Assembly (NCBI GenBank): GCA_016703965.1
Contig: JADJBB010000025.1
Location: forward strand, 248,001 to 312,000
Source of the DNA: Acidobacteriota bacterium
Lineage (GTDB): Bacteria > Acidobacteriota > Blastocatellia > Pyrinomonadales > Pyrinomonadaceae
DNA: 64,000 bases
Reading direction: 5' to 3'
Part shown: in pieces, positions 42,218 to 50,985 of the stretch
Numbering within the stretch: the first letter of the stretch is position 1
Layout: each line of letters opens with the position of its first letter
Notes under the pieces: generated by a model
Databases searched by the model: none
What the model was told of the DNA's origin: nothing
The model's input: only the letters and a program-made list of their open reading frames with translations
Position numbers and translations under genes: made by a program

Positions 42218-44734
42218 TCATTGCTTCAATTCGGCAACCGTCGCTCCATTTCCGCCCTGATCTGATGGGGCGAAGCCGAACTTTTCGACGTGTTGATGGC
42301 CTTTTAGGAAATGATGGACGTAATTTTTTAACGCGCCGGTGCCGAAGCCATGGATGATGCGGACGCGGGGGAGGGAGGACATGTAGGCTTCGTCGAGGAA
42401 GCGGTCGATCTCGTATTCGGCGTCGGCGGTGGTCATGCCGATGAGGTTAAGTTCGGCTCCGACTTCGAGAGAATCACGGTCGACATCTGCGGTCGAAACG
42501 CCTCCGTCGCGGACTTTGGCCTTTGGGCTTGGGCCTTTGGACTCTTCCGTCTCGGCGAGTTGTAGGTCATGCAGCTTTTCGCGGAGTCGGAGACCGCCGA
42601 CGAGGACTTCGGCGACCTCTTTGTCCATGCGTTCGATGACGCCGATGTTGCCAAAGGATGTGATGACCTTTGAGCCGATGGTCAAAGACTGGACCGCAAG
42701 CGTCCCGCTTGCCAGTGATTCGTTGGTATCAATTCGGGCCAAATGCTGTGCACGTGCAAGCGAGGACGCTTGCGGCCTAGTCGGTTTGACCTTTGCCACG
42801 ATGGCTCGATTCAGCTCCGCCTTTCGTGTCTGCCGTTCTTTTTCGAGCTTGTTCTTGAGCGTCTTGTCTTCGATCGTTTTGATGAAGGCTTTTGACTGGC
42901 GGTCGAATTCGTCGATGGTTTGGGATAGTTCGCTTTCGAATTGTTTCTGCCGAGCCTTTTCTTTTTTGACGGCTTCGTTTTCGAGGCCGGCGTATTTCAT
43001 GGCGACGGCTTCGCGTTCTTCTTCGAGGGCGATCCGAAGGTCGGTGGCGATCCTGGTCTCGGTTTGGAGTTTTTTCAGGTAATTTTCGGCTTCCTGGGCT
43101 GAAATGTCGAGGTTTTCGCGAGCGGCGTCGATCACGGTTTGGTCGATGCCGAAACGGCGAGCGATCTCGATGCCTGACGAGGCTCCGGCGAGGCCGAGGA
43201 GCAGTTTGTAGGTCGGCTGTAGCGTTCGCTCGTCGAATTCGACCGAGGCGTTGATGATGCTCTCGTCGTTCGCGGCGTACATTTTCAGGCCGCGATAGTG
43301 GGTCGAGGCGATGACCTGCGCACCTTTGGAACGGAAATTATCGACGATCGCCACACCGAGGGCCGAGCCTTCTTCGGGATCGGTGCCGGTTCCGGCTTCG
43401 TCGAGCAGGACGAGCGACGGCGGCACGCATTCGCGGATCATCTGAGCGATATTCGACATGTGCGACGAGAATGTCGAGAGATTGGCACTCAGGCTCTGAT
43501 GGTCGCCGATGTCGGCGAGGACGGAGCGATAGAACGGGATCTTGGCCTTGCTCGCCGGAACTGGAAGCCCCGAGATCGCCATCAGGCTGAGCAATCCGGC
43601 TGTTTTGAGCACGACCGTCTTACCACCGGCGTTGGCACCGGAGATGATCATGATGGCGTTTTGTTGTGTTAGGGAGAAGGAACTTGGGACAATGTCGTTC
43701 GCAGTTTCAGGTTTAGTTGACTTTGTCCCCGCCGAGAGAACCACCCCGTCAGCCGAAGCGGCTGCCACCCCTCCTTTGTAAGGAGGGGAGTTTCGGAGAT
43801 TTTCTTCAAGCAGCGGATGTCTTGCGTCTACCAGATCGAGGGTTTCGTTATCTGCGATAATTGGCACGACTGCTCGGAATCTTCGGGCAAATTCGACTTT
43901 GGCTTTGATGAAATCGAGTTCAGCGACAGCGTCAACGGCCATTTCGATGGCGGGTAGTTGTTCGCGGAGCGATTCGGTCAGGGCGAATAGGATCCGGGCG
44001 ATCTCGCGTTCTTCTTTGCCTTTGAGATTTTGGAGTTCGTTGTTGGCTTCGATGGCTTCGAGAGGTTCGACGAAGACGGTTGAGCCGCTGGATGAGAAGC
44101 CGTGGGCTACGCCGCCGACTTTGCCGCGGAAATCGGTCTTGACGGGGATGACGTAGCGGTCGTTTCGCATCGTGACGATCTCGTCCTGGATCGCCGTCCC
44201 AGCGGCACGCATCGCGGCTTCGAGCGATTTGGTCAGGCGTGAACGCTGAGCGTTGATCTCGCGCCGAAGTTTTGCCAGCTCCGGCGAAGCCGAATCGTCG
44301 ATCTCGCCGCCAGGAAGCAGCTTTTTGTTGACCTGATCTATCGCCCCAAGCAGCGACGGCGGGATATTCTCAACAAAACTCCACAACACCGGAGCCGTTT
44401 CCTTTTCAGGGCTGATCGACGAACGGGCAAACAGGGCCTGATTACAAACCCGCGAGACCTCGAGCATAAAATTCGGCTCAAGCGTCGCGTTCTGGATCTT
44501 GAGTATCGCGACCGCGTCAGATGGGTCTTCGAGCCCGCTGAACGACCATGTAACCTGTTTTTCTTCGTTAAGAGCGATGGTTTCCGAGATCGCATCGAGG
44601 GCGGCGTCGAGTTCCGTCCGAGTCGCGAGCGGACGCAGATCAGCAAACCGCTCCACGCCCATCGGTGTCTGGGCATGACGGCTGACAAGCTCGAGGAGCT
44701 TGGCGTATTCGAGTGTTTCAAGTGAGTAGCTCAT
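42218..44734 (-). CDS. mutS2: MutS2 family endonuclease/ATPase with repeat-derived insertions
   Basis: 838 residues. MutS-like core and ATPase with Walker A SGANAGGKT (365-373) and Walker B LLDEAGTGTDPEEGSAL, a coiled-coil region, a KOW-like strand region and a C-terminal Smr domain (IHGFGTGALKNYVHHFLKG). MutS2 proteins suppress recombination or rescue collided ribosomes. The Smr LDLR/LDLH motif reads LNLIG, so nuclease activity may be lost. Residues about 312-350 (with NSPPYKGG) and about 653-680 are insertions encoded by palindromic repeats. The 3' end has a decayed copy near dnaG. Confidence 0.95.
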   Translation of the reverse strand: MSYSLETLEYAKLLELVSRHAQTPMGVERFADLRPLATRTELDAALDAISETIALNEEKQVTWSFSGLEDPSDAVAILKIQNATLEPNFMLEVSRVCNQALFARSSISPEKETAPVLWSFVENIPPSLLGAIDQVNKKLLPGGEIDDSASPELAKLRREINAQRSRLTKSLEAAMRAAGTAIQDEIVTMRNDRYVIPVKTDFRGKVGGVAHGFSSSGSTVFVEPLEAIEANNELQNLKGKEEREIARILFALTESLREQLPAIEMAVDAVAELDFIKAKVEFARRFRAVVPIIADNETLDLVDARHPLLEENLRNSPPYKGGVAAASADGVVLSAGTKSTKPETANDIVPSSFSLTQQNAIMIISGANAGGKTVVLKTAGLLSLMAISGLPVPASKAKIPFYRSVLADIGDHQSLSANLSTFSSHMSNIAQMIRECVPPSLVLLDEAGTGTDPEEGSALGVAIVDNFRSKGAQVIASTHYRGLKMYAANDESIINASVEFDERTLQPTYKLLLGLAGASSGIEIARRFGIDQTVIDAARENLDISAQEAENYLKKLQTETRIATDLRIALEEEREAVAMKYAGLENEAVKKEKARQKQFESELSQTIDEFDRQSKAFIKTIEDKTLKNKLEKERQTRKAELNRAIVAKVKPTRPQASSLARAQHLARIDTNESLASGTLAVQSLTIGSKVITSFGNIGVIERMDKEVAEVLVGGLRLREKLHDLQLAETEESKGPSPKAKVRDGGVSTADVDRDSLEVGAELNLIGMTTADAEYEIDRFLDEAYMSSLPRVRIIHGFGTGALKNYVHHFLKGHQHVEKFGFAPSDQGGNGATVAELKQ
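42694..42775 (-). repeat. Inverted repeat inserted in frame in mutS2 (GCAAGCG type)
   Basis: ccgcaagcgtcccgcttgc (42694-42712) and gcaagcgaggacgcttgcgg (42756-42775) are near-perfect reverse complements, each also partly self-paired. It is translated as RPQASSLARAQHLAR...ESLASGTLAV between the coiled coil and the next domain. Confidence 0.7.
43735..43788 (-). repeat. Palindromic repeat inserted in frame in mutS2 (PPYKGG type)
   Basis: cccctcctt (43768-43776) pairs with aaggagggg (43780-43788), next to agccg/cggct (43751-43763). On the coding strand it reads NSPPYKGGVAAASADGVVLS, inserted between the LLEENL segment and the Walker A strand of the ATPase. The family looks like an intergenic repeat that has entered a gene. 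Confidence 0.7.
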
Positions 44735-44746
44735 TGAAGAAATTTA

Positions 44747-44833
44747 TAACAACGGATTTACGCGGATTTACACGGATAAGACGCAAATAAAATGGTTCTG
44801 AGATCTGCGCAAATCCGTGTTAATCCGTTGTTA
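44747..44833. repeat. Inverted repeat between mutS2 and the DUF427 gene
   Basis: taacaacggatttacgcgga plus ttt (44747-44769) and aaatccgtgttaatccgttg plus tta (44811-44833) pair in 21 of 23 positions. The right arm contains the stop codon and last codons of the DUF427 gene. Confidence 0.85.
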
Positions 44834-45104
44834 CTACCACTCCCTTCCAAAACGCGACATATCCTTCGATGTTCTTGGCGTCGGGTTTGGTTTCCGGGTA
44901 ATACCACGCGGCGTCTTTGTTAGTTTTGCCTTTTACGACGACGTTGTAATAGCTCGCGGTGCCTTTCCAACCGCAGACGGTGTGGGTTTCGGTCGGTGCG
45001 AAGTATTCTTTGTTGATCGAATCGGCAGGGAAATAGTGGTTTCCCTCGACTACGACCGTTTCATTGCTTTCTGCCAGAGTGGCTCCGTTCCATGTTGCTT
45101 TCAT
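44820..45104 (-). CDS. DUF427 domain protein
   Basis: 94 residues, one DUF427 domain: MKATWNGATLAESNETVVVEG, YFPADSINKEYF, TVCGWKGTASYYNV, AWYYPETKPDAKNIEGYVAF. The family has no firm function that I know. The last residues VTTD and the stop come from a repeat arm. It overlaps the upstream DCC-family gene by four bases (ATGA), so the two are co-translated. Confidence 0.9.
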   Translation of the reverse strand: MKATWNGATLAESNETVVVEGNHYFPADSINKEYFAPTETHTVCGWKGTASYYNVVVKGKTNKDAAWYYPETKPDAKNIEGYVAFWKGVVVTTD

Positions 45105-45820
45105 AATTTTATTGGCGGAGGCTCGGGTGCTTCCCGCTTTACATGCATTTGTGGGATTAGATCCGCGTCAGAATCACCATTTGGGGGTTGTAGTGATTTA
45201 ATAGGTATTCCAAGATCCTGCTCGTCCAATTCATCCAGAGAATCTACGGAACTGAACTCGTCTTCTCCGAGCCAATCTGTTGCTTCAGTCCGCTGACTGA
45301 AATTTGTAAGGCGACCATCCATATCGAAAACATCAGCGGTACCATCAGAATATACCCGTAGTCGAGCCCAATTTAGATTTGGAAAATCGCCCCACATTAG
45401 CCACCAACTGATTTCAGTAATCTGCTTGGTATGAATAAACCGTTCCTTAAGGTCCGGCGTCGGCATCATGCACATATCTTTTTTGCCGAACAGGCGGTAG
45501 CGGTTCTTGGCAAATGTCTTGTAGAAAAAGTCTCGGATAAATGCCGGAATAATAATAAAGGCATACGCCAGCGAACATATCCCGCCGAGGTTTTTCGCAA
45601 TCCGCAGAGCGGCGGTCGAGTGCATGAATGCCTGATCGTTCTCGATCAACACGACCGAATCGATATCGTCCGCGATACCGTATTTCTTCCTAGTTTCAAT
45701 CCCAAAATCCGATTGGAGCGGTGCGAATTTGAATTTCTTGTCATGATCGCGGCGAATTATGAAATTCACCGAATCATTACAAAAATTGCACACGCCATCG
45801 AACAGCAGGATCGAACTCAT
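45101..45820 (-). CDS. DCC-family (DUF393) thiol-disulfide oxidoreductase-like protein with C-terminal extension
   Basis: 239 residues. The N-terminal 135 residues are a DCC domain: FDGVCNFCNDSV (Asp8, Cys11, Cys14), FAPLQSD and RYRLFGKKDMC. The last 105 residues are an extra region (LRVYSDGTADVFDMDGRLTNF, EATDWLGEDEF, then an acidic and proline-rich tail) that I cannot name. DCC proteins are thioredoxin-like and uncharacterised in most cases. It shares a four-base overlap with the DUF427 gene. Confidence 0.85.
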   Translation of the reverse strand: MSSILLFDGVCNFCNDSVNFIIRRDHDKKFKFAPLQSDFGIETRKKYGIADDIDSVVLIENDQAFMHSTAALRIAKNLGGICSLAYAFIIIPAFIRDFFYKTFAKNRYRLFGKKDMCMMPTPDLKERFIHTKQITEISWWLMWGDFPNLNWARLRVYSDGTADVFDMDGRLTNFSQRTEATDWLGEDEFSSVDSLDELDEQDLGIPIKSLQPPNGDSDADLIPQMHVKREAPEPPPIKL

Positions 45821-45907
45821 ATCTAAATTCTAACAGAAACAAAGAAAAATAATTGCACAACGGTTTTCGGATAGATGGGCTACAGCGGGCGATGTAAACT
45901 CGGAGAC

Positions 45908-46987
45908 ATGGTGAACGAAGCGACAGCAAAAACATCGGAAAAACTCGATTGGCAATGGCGGGCGGTCGAGGCTAAGGATCGGGAATTCGACGGGGTGTTT
46001 TATTTCGCGGTGCGGACGACAGGTATATTTTGTCGGCCGTCGTGCCCTTCGAAAACGGCAAAGCGGCAGAATGTCTCGTTTTTTGTGACGCCTGCCGAAG
46101 CGGAAAATGCGGGGTTTCGGGCTTGTTTGCGATGCAAACCGACCGAGGAGTATTTTCCCGGTCCCGCAGCGGAGTTGGTCGTGAAAGCCTTCGAGATTTT
46201 ACGATCCGACGAGGCTGAGGTGCCGACGATCGAGGAATTGAGCCAGCGTTTGAACGTCACGAGCGGACATTTGCAGAAAACATTCAAAACAACACTGGGC
46301 CTTACGCCAAAGGAGATCGTGGACATGATGAGGATAGAGAATTTTAAGACGAATGTGAGGGAAAGCGACGTTACGAGCTCGCTCTATGACAGCGGTTTTG
46401 GCTCGAGCCGATCGCTTTACGAAAAAGCGGGCGAGCGGCTCGGGATGACACCGGCGACTTATAAAAAAGGTGGAAAGGATATGAAGATCAACTACACAAT
46501 TGTCGATTCGCGGCTCGGAAAGCTGATGGTTGCGAGAACTGAAAAGGGAATTTGTTCGGTTAGCTTTGGTGACAGCGGAGACGAATTGACGAGGGAACTG
46601 GCTAGTGAATTCTTCGCGGCTGAGATCGAGCAAAACGATACGTTATTAAAAGAGGCCGTGAACGCGATCCTCAAAAGCCTCGACGGCGAGACCGCGATCC
46701 TCAATCTGCCACTCGATCTGCGGGCGAGCGCGTTTCAGATGCGTGTTTGGGCCGAGCTGCGAAAGATCCCATACGGCGAAACGCGTTCGTATGCTGATGT
46801 GGCGGCAAGTCTTGGCGAGCCGAAGTCGTTCCGTGCGGTTGCCCGGGCGTGTGCAACGAATCCGGTCGCTCTGGTCAACCCATGTCACCGCGTGATCTCG
46901 GCCGCCGGAAAACTGAGCGGCTACAAATGGGGAATCGAGCGAAAGGCGGAACTGCTCAAGCATGAAAAGGAGACCGTGAAGAAATGA
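45908..46987 (+). CDS. ada: Bifunctional Ada: DNA-methylphosphotriester and O6-methylguanine methyltransferase, transcriptional regulator
   Basis: 359 residues from ATG 45908, which has GGAG four bases upstream. The N-terminal Ada zinc domain has FCRPSC (Cys42, Cys46) and CLRC (Cys73, Cys76); Cys42 matches the methyl-accepting Cys38 of E. coli. An AraC-type helix-turn-helix follows, then the methyltransferase domain with NPCHRVI (acceptor Cys326). It repairs alkylated DNA and, once methylated, should activate repair genes. It overlaps the oxygenase gene by four bases. Confidence 0.95.
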   Translation: MVNEATAKTSEKLDWQWRAVEAKDREFDGVFYFAVRTTGIFCRPSCPSKTAKRQNVSFFVTPAEAENAGFRACLRCKPTEEYFPGPAAELVVKAFEILRSDEAEVPTIEELSQRLNVTSGHLQKTFKTTLGLTPKEIVDMMRIENFKTNVRESDVTSSLYDSGFGSSRSLYEKAGERLGMTPATYKKGGKDMKINYTIVDSRLGKLMVARTEKGICSVSFGDSGDELTRELASEFFAAEIEQNDTLLKEAVNAILKSLDGETAILNLPLDLRASAFQMRVWAELRKIPYGETRSYADVAASLGEPKSFRAVARACATNPVALVNPCHRVISAAGKLSGYKWGIERKAELLKHEKETVKK

Positions 46988-47706
46988 CCGTCGGAGCGAA
47001 ACAAGCATCGGAAGTATTTTCAGCGATCGATTGGAAAGCCGCTGCGGATCAGATGAACGCGAAAGGTTATTCATTGGTCCCTCGAGTGTTGAGCCGCGAG
47101 ATCTGCGACGCATTCATCGCGAACTACGCAAAACTTAACTACCGAAAGACCGTCGTCATGGAAAGGCATCGATTTGGGATCGGCGAGTACAAATATTTCG
47201 ACTATCCGCTGCCGGATCTAGTTCAGACGGTTAGAGAAACGATGTATCCGCATCTCGCCTCGATCGCGAATCAGTGGGCTGAACTATTGAAGTTAGACAT
47301 TCGATATCCGGCGAATTATGCGGAGTTTCAGGCTGAGTGCCATCAAAACGACCAGCTCAAACCGACGCCGTTGATCCTCAAATATGGAAAAGGCGGATTT
47401 AATACACTACATCAGGACCTTTACGGCGCTGTCTATTTTCCAATGCAAGCTGCGCTCTTTTTGAATGAGCCGGACGAAGATTACACCGGTGGTGAATTCG
47501 TGCTGACCGAGCAGGTTCCGCGGGCTCAGTCAAAAGCGATCGTTATGCGGCCAAAACGCGGCGATATGCTCATTCTTACGACCAATTTCCGGCCTGTGCT
47601 CGGCAGGAGAGGATTTTATCGTGCGAATGTGCGGCATGGTGTGAGCGAGGTGACAAGTGGTGAACGCCACACACTTGGCGTCATATTTCATGATGCAGTC
47701 AGCTAA
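46984..47706 (+). CDS. 2OG-Fe(II) oxygenase, likely DNA alkylation repair
   Basis: 240 residues. Double-stranded beta-helix oxygenase with iron ligands His143, Asp145 (TLHQDLYG) and His218 (VRHGVS), and Arg228 (GERHTLG) for 2-oxoglutarate. It resembles the Pfam family named for oxidative treatment of damaged DNA. Overlap with ada (ATGA) supports a role like AlkB: oxidative removal of N-methyl groups that Ada does not handle. The start codon lies in ada, so the pair is translationally coupled. Confidence 0.85.
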   Translation: MTVGAKQASEVFSAIDWKAAADQMNAKGYSLVPRVLSREICDAFIANYAKLNYRKTVVMERHRFGIGEYKYFDYPLPDLVQTVRETMYPHLASIANQWAELLKLDIRYPANYAEFQAECHQNDQLKPTPLILKYGKGGFNTLHQDLYGAVYFPMQAALFLNEPDEDYTGGEFVLTEQVPRAQSKAIVMRPKRGDMLILTTNFRPVLGRRGFYRANVRHGVSEVTSGERHTLGVIFHDAVS

Positions 47707-47865
47707 CCGAGGCCAGCCGGCAACTACTATTTCCTGCCGTAGTGTAATGTTTTGTAAAGATGCGAGTTTTTTCTAACTCAGGCTTTGCGATCCGTAACTT
47801 TTTTATTATTCTCTCGGTAATATAAAATTCAAAGCAGTAACAATTTGCCTTTTCTGAGAAAAGTT

Positions 47866-49560
47866 ATGAGAACAAAGCTATTTTTGCTTGTCCTGACGGC
47901 TATTTGTTCGTTTTTCGCCTCGTCCGCAGAAGCGCAAACTTACGCGATCACCAATGCTAAGATCGTGACGGTTTCGGGTGCGACGATCGACAAAGGAACG
48001 ATCGTCATTAGGAACGGGCTGATCGACGCGGTCGGTGTTAATTTACAGGCTCCGGCTGATGCACAGGTTTTTGACGCGACGGGGCTGACCGTTTATCCGG
48101 GATTCATCGATTCGTTCACGAATGTCGGAATGCCGGCTGCCGCGGCACGTCCGGGCGGACCGGGAGGCGGCGGTGGAGGCCAGGCAGCGGCGGCGGCGTC
48201 AGCAGCAGCGCAACCCACGTCAAACTCGAACTACCAAGCCGGTTTGCGGCCTGAGGACTCGGTCATTGACGAACTTCGAGCGGGCGAAAGCCAGTTCGAT
48301 GCGGTTCGCAATTCCGGGATCACAACAGTTCTTACAACCGGCAGAACCGGCATTTTCAATGGTCAATCGGCTGTTATTAACCTGGCGGGCGACAGCGTCT
48401 CCGCGATGGTGGTGAAGGCTCCGTTTGCTCAGCACATTTCATTTGCAACCACGCCCGCACAATATCCAGGCTCTCTCTTGGGAACATTTGCGGCTCTTCG
48501 TCAGATCTTCCTTGATGCTCAGCGTCTACAGGAATTGCAAAAGCAATACGCAGCTAATCCGAAAGGAATGAAACGGCCCGGAGCTGACAGATCACTCGAA
48601 GCTCTTTATCCGGCGATCAATCGTCAGATGCCTGTAGTTTTCAACGCAAACACTGAAGTTCAGATCATTCGAGCTCTCGACCTGATCAAGGAACTCAATC
48701 TTGACGGCGTGATCGCCGGTGGACTCGAATCTTACAAGGTTGTGGACCGCTTGAAGGCCGGGAAGGTTCCTGTTTTGCTTTCGCTTAACCTTCCAAAACG
48801 CACGACCGCCTCTTCGCCGGAAGCTGATCCGGACACCATGGAGACGCTTCGCTATCGGGCAGAAGCTCCAAAATCGGCAGCAAAACTCGCGGCTGCGGGC
48901 GTTAAGTTCGCATTCCAGTCGGGCGGAGCCACCGCGATCGGCGATTTCTTTACTAACGCAGGCAAAGCGGTCGAGGGCGGTTTGAGCAAGGATGCTGCCA
49001 TTCGAGCAATGACGCTCGGGGCGGCGGAATTACTCGGCGTTGACGATCGCCTTGGTTCGATCGAGGCAGGGAAGATCGCGAACGTTGTTGTTGTAAAGGG
49101 CGATGTCTTCGGACGCGACAAATTCGTTCCGACAATGTTCGTTGATGGAAAACTCTTTGAACAGAAGGAAGCTCCGAGAACGCCGGGCGGCGGACGCGGC
49201 CCTGGCGGCGGCGGTCCAGCGGGTGGTGGTGCGGCTCCGGCGGGTGCAGGGATCAGCGGCCGCTATTCGATCACCATCGAAATCCCGGGCCAGGTCATGA
49301 CGTCGACCTTGAATCTCAATCAGCAGGGAAGTGCTCTTACGGGAACGATGGTTTCGCAGCTCGGAACGGCACAGATCAACAACGGTCGTGCAACGCCTGA
49401 TGGATTTTCGTTCGGTGCCTCGGTACCCTACGGCGGTGCAAATGTCGATATTACGATGAACGGCAAAGTATCCGGCAATCAGATCAGCGGAACGCTCGAT
49501 TCGGCCCTCGGCTCGATCCCGTTCTCAGGAACGAAGAACCCGCAAGGAGGCGAGCTTTAA
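47866..49560 (+). CDS. Secreted amidohydrolase-like protein, metal site lost, with C-terminal beta domain
   Basis: 564 residues. Signal peptide (about 1-24, ending AEAQ), then an amidohydrolase fold (ITNAKIVTVSGATIDKGTIV; GVDDRLGSIEAGKIANVVVV). The usual PGxIDxHxH reads YPGFIDSFTNVGM, so the first metal pair is missing. A Gly/Ala-rich insert (about 96-120) follows this site and a second Gly-rich linker precedes a C-terminal beta-rich domain (about 460-560, SGRYSITIEIPGQVMTSTLN). Probably a non-catalytic partner of the next protein. TTG at 47845 is a less likely start. Confidence 0.8.
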   Translation: MRTKLFLLVLTAICSFFASSAEAQTYAITNAKIVTVSGATIDKGTIVIRNGLIDAVGVNLQAPADAQVFDATGLTVYPGFIDSFTNVGMPAAAARPGGPGGGGGGQAAAAASAAAQPTSNSNYQAGLRPEDSVIDELRAGESQFDAVRNSGITTVLTTGRTGIFNGQSAVINLAGDSVSAMVVKAPFAQHISFATTPAQYPGSLLGTFAALRQIFLDAQRLQELQKQYAANPKGMKRPGADRSLEALYPAINRQMPVVFNANTEVQIIRALDLIKELNLDGVIAGGLESYKVVDRLKAGKVPVLLSLNLPKRTTASSPEADPDTMETLRYRAEAPKSAAKLAAAGVKFAFQSGGATAIGDFFTNAGKAVEGGLSKDAAIRAMTLGAAELLGVDDRLGSIEAGKIANVVVVKGDVFGRDKFVPTMFVDGKLFEQKEAPRTPGGGRGPGGGGPAGGGAAPAGAGISGRYSITIEIPGQVMTSTLNLNQQGSALTGTMVSQLGTAQINNGRATPDGFSFGASVPYGGANVDITMNGKVSGNQISGTLDSALGSIPFSGTKNPQGGEL

Positions 49561-49578
49561 TTTCGCAACAATAACGCT

Positions 49579-50985
49579 ATGAAAAAGTTTACGGCTATTT
49601 TTACACTCTTTCTGCTTCTGTTCAGCAGCGTGCCGATGGCAGTCTTTGGCCAGTCAAAAAGCGATGTGCTGATCAAGAATGCGACCGTTATGACGGCGGG
49701 AAAAGGAACGCTGCAGGGCACCGACATCCTGGTCCAGAACGGAAAGATCACCAAGATCGGCAAGGCTCTGGCGGCTCCGGCAGGTGTTCGAACGATCGAC
49801 GCGACGGGTAAGTACGTGACGCCTGGAATTATCGACTGCCACTCGCATTCGATGCTTGATGCGATCAACGAGGGCTCGCTCGCGGTGACCTCGATGACTC
49901 GCACCCGCGATCTGCTAAACCCGGGCGATATCTCGATCTATCGTGCACTCGCCGGCGGCGTGACCGCGGCAAATCTGCTGCATGGATCGGCAAATCCGAT
50001 CGGCGGGCAGAACACGACGGTAAAATTCAAATGGGGCCACGACGTCGAAGATTACCCGATAGCTGATGCTCCACCAGGGATCAAATTCGCGATGGGTGAG
50101 AATGTTAAGCAATCGAGCTTCGTCCAGGTCCCCGGCGGCCGGGCACCGCGTTACCCGCGAACTCGTATGGGCGTCGTCGAAACGATGCGTGATGCATTCA
50201 TGCGTGCGAAAGATTATCGACAGGAATGGGTTGATTTTCGTGCGAAAAAGACGAAGGTGCAACCACGCCGCGATCTCGAACTCGAACCGCTGGTCGAGAT
50301 CCTTGAAGGCAAACGCCTCGTTCACGCTCACGGTTATCGCTCCGACGAGCACTTGAACCTGCTGCTCTTGGCTGACGAAATGGGTTTTAAGGTCGCAACG
50401 CTCCAGCACGGTCTCGAAGCTTACAAGATAGCTCCGGAGATCGCGAAACGCGGAACAGGCGTCTCGATCTTCACAGATAGTTGGGGTTACAAGCTCGAAG
50501 CGTACGATGCGATCCCATACAACGCTTACATTCTCTGGAAGAATGGTGTGAACGTTTCGATCAACTCAGATTCAGATGAACGCATGCGCAGGCTTAACCT
50601 CGATGCCGCAAAAGTGATGAAATACGGCGGCGTTCCCGAGGAAGACGCTCTGAAGATGATCACTATCAACCCCGCCAAACAGCTCGGGATCGACAAGCGT
50701 ACCGGTTCGATCGAAGTGGGGAAAGACGGGGATCTGGTCATCTGGACCGGACATCCGTTCAGCCCGTATTCGCGGGTCGAAACAACGATGATCGAAGGCG
50801 AGACCTATTTTGACCGTACGGCTGACGCGAAGATGCGTGTCGATGTCGCAAAAGAGCGTGAAACTCTCGAAAAGCTTGATGTTAACAAGGCTCCGGCCAC
50901 CGGTGGTGCACCGCCAAGAGTTCCAGCCGATCGCCGACGCGGCGACCGTGACGAGGCAGAGACTTGGGACGGAGGTAATCAATAA
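49579..50985 (+). CDS. Secreted amidohydrolase with intact metal site
   Basis: 468 residues. Signal peptide (1-24, cleavage near VFGQ). The metal-binding TPGIIDCHSHSML (HxH), LVHAHGYRSDEH, TLQHGLEAYK and the late Asp in SINSDSDERMRR are all present, as in imidazolonepropionase/dipeptidase-like members. It hydrolyses an unknown amide or peptide outside the cytoplasm. Its stop overlaps the next start by one base, so the trio (47866-52373) is one transcription unit. Confidence 0.88.
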   Translation: MKKFTAIFTLFLLLFSSVPMAVFGQSKSDVLIKNATVMTAGKGTLQGTDILVQNGKITKIGKALAAPAGVRTIDATGKYVTPGIIDCHSHSMLDAINEGSLAVTSMTRTRDLLNPGDISIYRALAGGVTAANLLHGSANPIGGQNTTVKFKWGHDVEDYPIADAPPGIKFAMGENVKQSSFVQVPGGRAPRYPRTRMGVVETMRDAFMRAKDYRQEWVDFRAKKTKVQPRRDLELEPLVEILEGKRLVHAHGYRSDEHLNLLLLADEMGFKVATLQHGLEAYKIAPEIAKRGTGVSIFTDSWGYKLEAYDAIPYNAYILWKNGVNVSINSDSDERMRRLNLDAAKVMKYGGVPEEDALKMITINPAKQLGIDKRTGSIEVGKDGDLVIWTGHPFSPYSRVETTMIEGETYFDRTADAKMRVDVAKERETLEKLDVNKAPATGGAPPRVPADRRRGDRDEAETWDGGNQ

